From: an uncultured Dechloromonas sp.
GTDB taxonomy: Bacteria > Pseudomonadota > Gammaproteobacteria > Burkholderiales > Rhodocyclaceae
Reading direction: 5' to 3'
NCBI GenBank assembly: GCA_946477505.1
Contig: CAMKYP010000115.1
Coordinates: 1-9,564, forward strand
Length of the DNA stretch: 9,564 nucleotides
Below the pieces are notes generated by a model. That model was given only the letters and a program-made list of their open reading frames with translations. It had not been told where the DNA came from and did not search any database. Of this stretch, positions 6,807 through 9,564 are shown piece by piece; the stretch's first letter is position 1, and the number at the start of each line of letters is the position of its first letter. Both the position numbers and the translations under genes were made by a program.

Positions 6807-7829
6807 TCAGGTGCATCCGTTCATCCAGGAAACGTTGCGGATCGGTGCGGCAGTCTCAAAGACGCGATAGCGGTAGTGTGTCCATTCGTTCGGGTTGGCC
6901 AGCGTGTTGGTCGTCAGATTGACTGGGGCCGTTGCGCTTCCGCTCCATGCCGGGGCTGCGCCGGTAACGGCTTCTTTCTCGAACTGGGTGCTGCGGGTGA
7001 CCAGAGCAAAACGGACCGCCTGGGTCGTGTTGAACCAGCCGTTGCAACCGGCTGGCGTGGTCTGGTCAAAAACGTTTCCGGCGTGTGCGTATTGAGCACG
7101 CAGACTGACCACATTGTTGGCGATCGGACGCCAGATGTTGGCATTGGCGACGCTTCCCGCAACGCTACAGTCGTTGGCCATGTAGTCGCAGACCGTGAGG
7201 TTTCCGTTGCGTACGGCGTAGGCCAGAAATCTCGGGTTCGCGCCAAGATTGTAAAGGGCTGCCCCAACGGAAGAGGTGTTGAGCGTGATGCTGGAAAGAT
7301 TGACGGACTGGATAGTTCCCAGTCGCAATGTACCCGCACACGGCATGGCGGAGGCAAGCACTCTGTCGCCTTGTTTCATCGAACCCGTGCCCTGGATGGT
7401 ATAGACCGTGCCTGACTGGTTGGTAATGATATAGCCATCCGGTTGATCGTCAGCGATCCCGTAGGCAATCAGCAGGGTGTCGGTGTTGGCATCGCCGGCA
7501 GGAATCACGTTTGCTGCGGGGTTGATGATGACGGGGGCCAGTGGGATGGGGGCGCCATTTGGTAGCTGGATGGTGCAGTTGTTGAGCAACTCCTTGTTGG
7601 CGAAGCCCAGGCCGCTGCGGGTGATATCGCGTTGCAGTATGTCCAGTGCGATGACGGCCGTGTTTTGTGCGTCGCTGCCGGCGGTTGTCGTTCGTTTGCG
7701 CTCTTCGGCTGTGGAGTAAACCTGCATCATGACGATGATGCCCAGCATGCCGATCAGCAGGCCAACCATGATTTCCACCAGGCTGAAACCGGACTGGTCG
7801 CGCAGATGGTCGCGGGTTCCTGTTTTCAA
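6807..7829 (-). CDS. pilW: Minor pilin PilW (type IV pilus tip complex)
   Basis: A 340-residue PilW-family minor pilin. The type III leader is 14 residues ending QSG, and the mature N-terminus FSLVEIMVGLLIGMLGIIVMM keeps the +5 glutamate (Glu19). The large periplasmic domain carries six cysteines (85, 164, 214, 221, 262, 339) and ends in NEWTHYRYRVFETAAPIRN, a C-terminal pattern typical of PilW. The start is TTG at 7829: AAAGGA lies 7 bases upstream, right after the pilV stop, and no ATG exists before the conserved hydrophobic helix. Spacing to pilV is 11 bases. In studied systems PilW is needed for pilus assembly with PilV and PilX and helps place PilY1 at the tip. Double stop TGA-TAA. Confidence 0.94.
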   Translation of the reverse strand: MKTGTRDHLRDQSGFSLVEIMVGLLIGMLGIIVMMQVYSTAEERKRTTTAGSDAQNTAVIALDILQRDITRSGLGFANKELLNNCTIQLPNGAPIPLAPVIINPAANVIPAGDANTDTLLIAYGIADDQPDGYIITNQSGTVYTIQGTGSMKQGDRVLASAMPCAGTLRLGTIQSVNLSSITLNTSSVGAALYNLGANPRFLAYAVRNGNLTVCDYMANDCSVAGSVANANIWRPIANNVVSLRAQYAHAGNVFDQTTPAGCNGWFNTTQAVRFALVTRSTQFEKEAVTGAAPAWSGSATAPVNLTTNTLANPNEWTHYRYRVFETAAPIRNVSWMNGCT

Positions 7830-7836
7830 TTCAAAT

Positions 7837-7842
7837 TCCTTT
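7837..7842 (-). promoter_or_regulatory. Ribosome binding site that fixes the pilW TTG start
   Basis: AAAGGA on the minus strand lies 7 bases before TTG at 7829 and overlaps the pilV TAA stop. No other start codon upstream of the prepilin leader is available, so this site decides the pilW start and indicates coupling to pilV translation. Confidence 0.8.
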
Positions 7843-8290
7843 AGCGGATCTGGGCAACGACGAGGTAGTTGTGAGCGGGGGTATTGGGTGCTTCGTAGGG
7901 TGCAAGCCAGTTGATCGTGATGGTGGCTATCCCTTGGCCATCAACGACAATCGTGGGTGGATTGCTCCCCGCGCCGGGGAGGGCGGCATTGACTCGTGGT
8001 AGCCAGGCGTTATAGAGAGCGCCACCGGTATTGAAGTTGGCCTGCAAAGTGGCGGGGTTGGCTAGCCGGGTTATAGGGTCTCGGTCGGTGGTGGCCCACA
8101 TCTGGCCGATGATGTCGTTGGCCAGCAAGGCTGCTTCGGAACGGTAGCGGGCATCGGTCGATTGGTTGATGGCGGTTGCCTGGAGGCCGACCAGGGCCAG
8201 AATGCCCAGTGAGAAAATGAGGATTGCAATGAGCGCTTCGAGAAGCATGATGCCCGATTGCGCTTGGCGGAGGGGCTTGTGATGGCTCAT
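7841..8290 (-). CDS. pilV: Minor pilin PilV (type IV pilus tip complex)
   Basis: A 149-residue PilV-type minor pilin. The leader MSHHKPLRQAQSG (13 residues) precedes IMLLEALIAILIFSLGILAL, with the +5 glutamate at Glu18 and a single membrane-spanning helix. The next part, INQSTDARYRSEAALLANDIIGQMW, is the conserved helix of the PilV family. No cysteine is present, unlike the neighbouring pilins. ATG 8290 is preferred: AAGGA lies 11 bases upstream and the gene then starts 5 bases after the fimT stop. An in-frame ATG at 8302 would overlap fimT by 7 bases and lacks a well-spaced ribosome site. PilV works with PilW and PilX as a core minor-pilin set in pilus priming. Length and gene order agree with the family. 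Confidence 0.92.
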   Translation of the reverse strand: MSHHKPLRQAQSGIMLLEALIAILIFSLGILALVGLQATAINQSTDARYRSEAALLANDIIGQMWATTDRDPITRLANPATLQANFNTGGALYNAWLPRVNAALPGAGSNPPTIVVDGQGIATITINWLAPYEAPNTPAHNYLVVAQIR

Positions 8291-8295
8291 GGTGG

Positions 8296-8871
8296 CTAGC
8301 ATCCTTGGGGGTCGGCAGCGGCGCGGGCCGGGTCGCACATCCGTACCTGTCCGCCGGTGGTTACAGTGACGCGCAGGCAGCGCATCGGGCCGGCTGCTGC
8401 GCAGGCACCGCCGGTCGGATTGCTGATGTCGATGGTGGCTGCTGTGTTTGCTTGGCCGATGCCGTTGAAGTTGATTGATGAAATGCCATTGCCGCTGACA
8501 ACAGCGTTTCGTGAACCCTCGGTGTTGGATCGACCTTGTACGATGCGTGGAGCCACGGTGTCGGAAGCAGCGCTATCGCAGGCACCGCTTGGGTCATCAA
8601 GACTAACTACCCAACTCGACCCAGTGGCCGAGACTGCGCATCCGTTAGTCAAGTCGGTGACGAGCTGGAAGCGTACCGTAGTGTTGCGCCGGACGGCCTC
8701 GGCCCTGGCATGCATCAGGCCATTTTGGATGGATTCAGCGGAATTGCGAATCTGGCTGCTTTGTATCCATGCCGAAAAACTCGGCACTCCCATAGCTAAC
8801 AATATGCCCAAAATAACCAAGCCGATCATGACCTCGATCAGCGTGATACCTCGCTGCATGGGTGTTTTCAT
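8296..8871 (-). CDS. fimT: FimT/GspH-type minor pilin
   Basis: A 191-residue pilin-like protein of the GspH/FimT/FimU family. A short leader (MKTPMQRG) precedes ITLIEVMIGLVILGILLAMGVP, with +5 glutamate Glu13, then the conserved helix continuation including HARAEAVRRNTTVRF. The C-terminal domain has six cysteines (78, 98, 157, 165, 179, 191) and ends RCLRVTV...GQVRMCDP. FimU primes pilus assembly in P. aeruginosa, while FimT proteins with a C-terminal GRxR motif bind DNA during transformation. Here the motif position reads GQVR, with the first Arg replaced by Gln. Only one gene of this family is present, so FimT and FimU cannot be separated; the symbol is by family. The ATG at 8871 shares its A with the pilE TGA stop (TGATG), indicating translational coupling. 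Confidence 0.9.
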   Translation of the reverse strand: MKTPMQRGITLIEVMIGLVILGILLAMGVPSFSAWIQSSQIRNSAESIQNGLMHARAEAVRRNTTVRFQLVTDLTNGCAVSATGSSWVVSLDDPSGACDSAASDTVAPRIVQGRSNTEGSRNAVVSGNGISSINFNGIGQANTAATIDISNPTGGACAAAGPMRCLRVTVTTGGQVRMCDPARAAADPQGC

Positions 8872-9290
8872 CAGCAGCTTCCGTCTTTACTGGTGGCCCA
8901 GCAGTTATTGGTCGCTGGGTTCGACCAGCCGCTGTAGGTGATGTTTGAGGTTTTTGCATTTGCCTGGTTGAGCGTATAGGAAAAGCCGGCCATTGCTCCG
9001 GTTCCTGTAGCGGTTAATGTATAGGCCGTGCCATTGACAACGCATGTGAACGTAAAGAAGCGGCTGCTGGTATTGTCGTCGGCGCAGGCCGGAGCGCCAG
9101 CATATGTCCGGTTGTCCTGGAAAAACTGTTCCATCTGGACGCGTTTGGTGGCGAGGTTCGAGGTTGCGTCCGGAATACGTCCGCGAATCACGTAGTCCCT
9201 ATAGGATGGAAGCGCAATCGCTGAAAGAATTGCGACGATTGCTACGACAATCATAAGTTCGATCAGCGTGAAGCCAAGTTCCTTTTTCAT
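8871..9290 (-). CDS. pilE: PilE-type minor pilin, ComP-like
   Basis: A 139-residue type IVa pilin. The leader MKKELG is cut before FTLIELMIVVAIVAILSAIALP, a textbook N-terminal helix with Glu11 at +5. It continues YRDYVIRGRIPDATSNLATKR and QMEQFFQDNRTYAGAPAC, the pattern of the PilE/ComP minor pilins found in this operon type. Four cysteines (69, 83, 130, 139) would allow two disulphides, one closing the C-terminal loop. ATG 9290 is supported by GAGGA 5 bases upstream; a further start at 9311 would precede that site. It is first in the operon, whereas P. aeruginosa has pilE last. The ComP relation suggests possible DNA binding, but which surface residues would do so cannot be judged here. It is probably a minor rather than the major pilin because of its operon. 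Confidence 0.9.
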   Translation of the reverse strand: MKKELGFTLIELMIVVAIVAILSAIALPSYRDYVIRGRIPDATSNLATKRVQMEQFFQDNRTYAGAPACADDNTSSRFFTFTCVVNGTAYTLTATGTGAMAGFSYTLNQANAKTSNITYSGWSNPATNNCWATSKDGSC

Positions 9291-9406
9291 TGAATTCCTC
9301 GTGAACGTCATGTTTCTATGGGGAAGGCGAACGCCGATCGGCGCAAATTCGTAATTGAATGATAGCGGCTTAACTTTGCCTTGGATTGCTTTCCGACGAC
9401 CGGTTC
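9291..9406. promoter_or_regulatory. Divergent intergenic region upstream of pilE
   Basis: This 116-base stretch separates pilE (leftward) from the partial rightward gene and should hold the operon promoter. I see no convincing -35/-10 pair and no GG-N10-GC sigma-54 element on the minus strand. A 12-base perfect palindrome, CGCCGATCGGCG, lies at 9332-9343, about 42 bases upstream of the pilE ATG. The ribosome site GAGGA is at 9296-9300. Confidence 0.45.
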
Positions 9407-9564
9407 ATGGTGGGGTTTAAATGGTTTTCGGATTTTATTCTGACCATTCAGAATAAAAAGCGACTGATTTTTGGATTGCTGCTTTGTCTGATCTCTGTAT
9501 TGCCATTTGTCGAGGAGATACTTGTTGCGCCGGGAAGAATCGGTCGTTGCTCGCAGCTCTGTCG
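9407..9564 (+). CDS. Unidentified protein with N-terminal membrane helix, 5' part only
   Basis: A frame opens at ATG 9407 and stays open to the window edge (52 complete codons). The visible residues begin MVGFKWFSDFILTIQNKKR, followed by a hydrophobic stretch (LIFGLLLCLISVLPFV) that would be one membrane helix, then EEILVAPGRIGRCSQLC. The positive charges before the helix fit a cytoplasmic N-terminus. No clear Shine-Dalgarno sequence precedes the ATG; an in-frame TTG at 9386 is another possible start. The first part is AT-richer than its surroundings. I do not recognise the family. In other betaproteobacteria, genes next to pilins can encode pilin-modifying membrane enzymes, but nothing visible here supports that. 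Confidence 0.5.
   Translation, partial: MVGFKWFSDFILTIQNKKRLIFGLLLCLISVLPFVEEILVAPGRIGRCSQLC

Noticed and set aside
6777..7415. Plus-strand open frame of 212 residues opposite pilW and pilX (also 8357-8941 opposite fimT)
   Set aside because: The opposite strand carries clear minor pilin genes with leaders and family motifs. The product of this frame shows none.
9291..9406. Sigma-54 promoter for pilE, as used by pilA in Pseudomonas
   Set aside because: No GG-N10-GC arrangement was found on the minus strand. The nearest GG and GC pair is one base off in spacing and poor in flanking bases.
1..9564. CRISPR arrays, tRNA genes, insertion sequences or phage attachment sites
   Set aside because: No direct DNA repeats, cloverleaf-like sequences, transposase fragments or terminal inverted repeats were seen on either strand.

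Overview
The window carries one complete type IVa pilus minor-pilin operon on the minus strand, flanked by the 3' part of ispH on the plus strand (left edge) and the 5' part of an unidentified membrane-protein gene on the plus strand (right edge). The organism looks like a betaproteobacterium, perhaps of the Rhodocyclales type. This rests on moderately high GC, the style of the IspH and pilin sequences, and the gene arrangement. The genus cannot be fixed from sequence reading alone.

Layout. Bases 1-611 hold the C-terminal two thirds of IspH (MEP isoprenoid pathway). Bases 662-694 form a near-perfect hairpin with a T run on both sides, serving as a shared terminator for the convergent ispH and pilY1. 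Bases 711-6035 (minus) encode a very large PilY1 tip adhesin. It is followed to the right, in upstream order, by pilX (6097-6711), pilW (6807-7829, TTG start), pilV (7841-8290), a fimT/gspH-type pilin (8296-8871) and a pilE/ComP-like pilin (8871-9290). Transcription runs right to left, so the operon order is pilE-fimT-pilV-pilW-pilX-pilY1. The spacings are a 1-base overlap, 5, 11, 95 and 61 bases, which supports one transcript. Bases 9291-9406 are the divergent intergenic region. A reading frame beginning at 9407 (plus) runs off the window.

How the genes work together. FimT, PilV, PilW, PilX and PilE are membrane-anchored pilin-fold proteins with type III leaders cut by prepilin peptidase. 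In characterised systems such minor pilins form the initiating tip complex of the pilus, and PilY1 sits on that tip as adhesin and mechanosensor. The convergent position of ispH next to this cluster also occurs in Pseudomonas aeruginosa as I recall it, but there pilE is the last gene and a pilY2 lies between pilY1 and pilE. Here pilE leads the operon and no pilY2 is seen.

I found no undescribed multi-gene system. The least ordinary part is the architecture of PilY1 (1774 residues against roughly 1160 for P. aeruginosa PilY1). Its von Willebrand A-like N-terminal domain is interrupted by a 14-residue periodic segment and a 14-cysteine, 12-tryptophan tandem-repeat region. A duplicated CxxxxW...CYYV module resembling small carbohydrate-binding or tail-fibre modules then precedes the conserved C-terminal beta-propeller.
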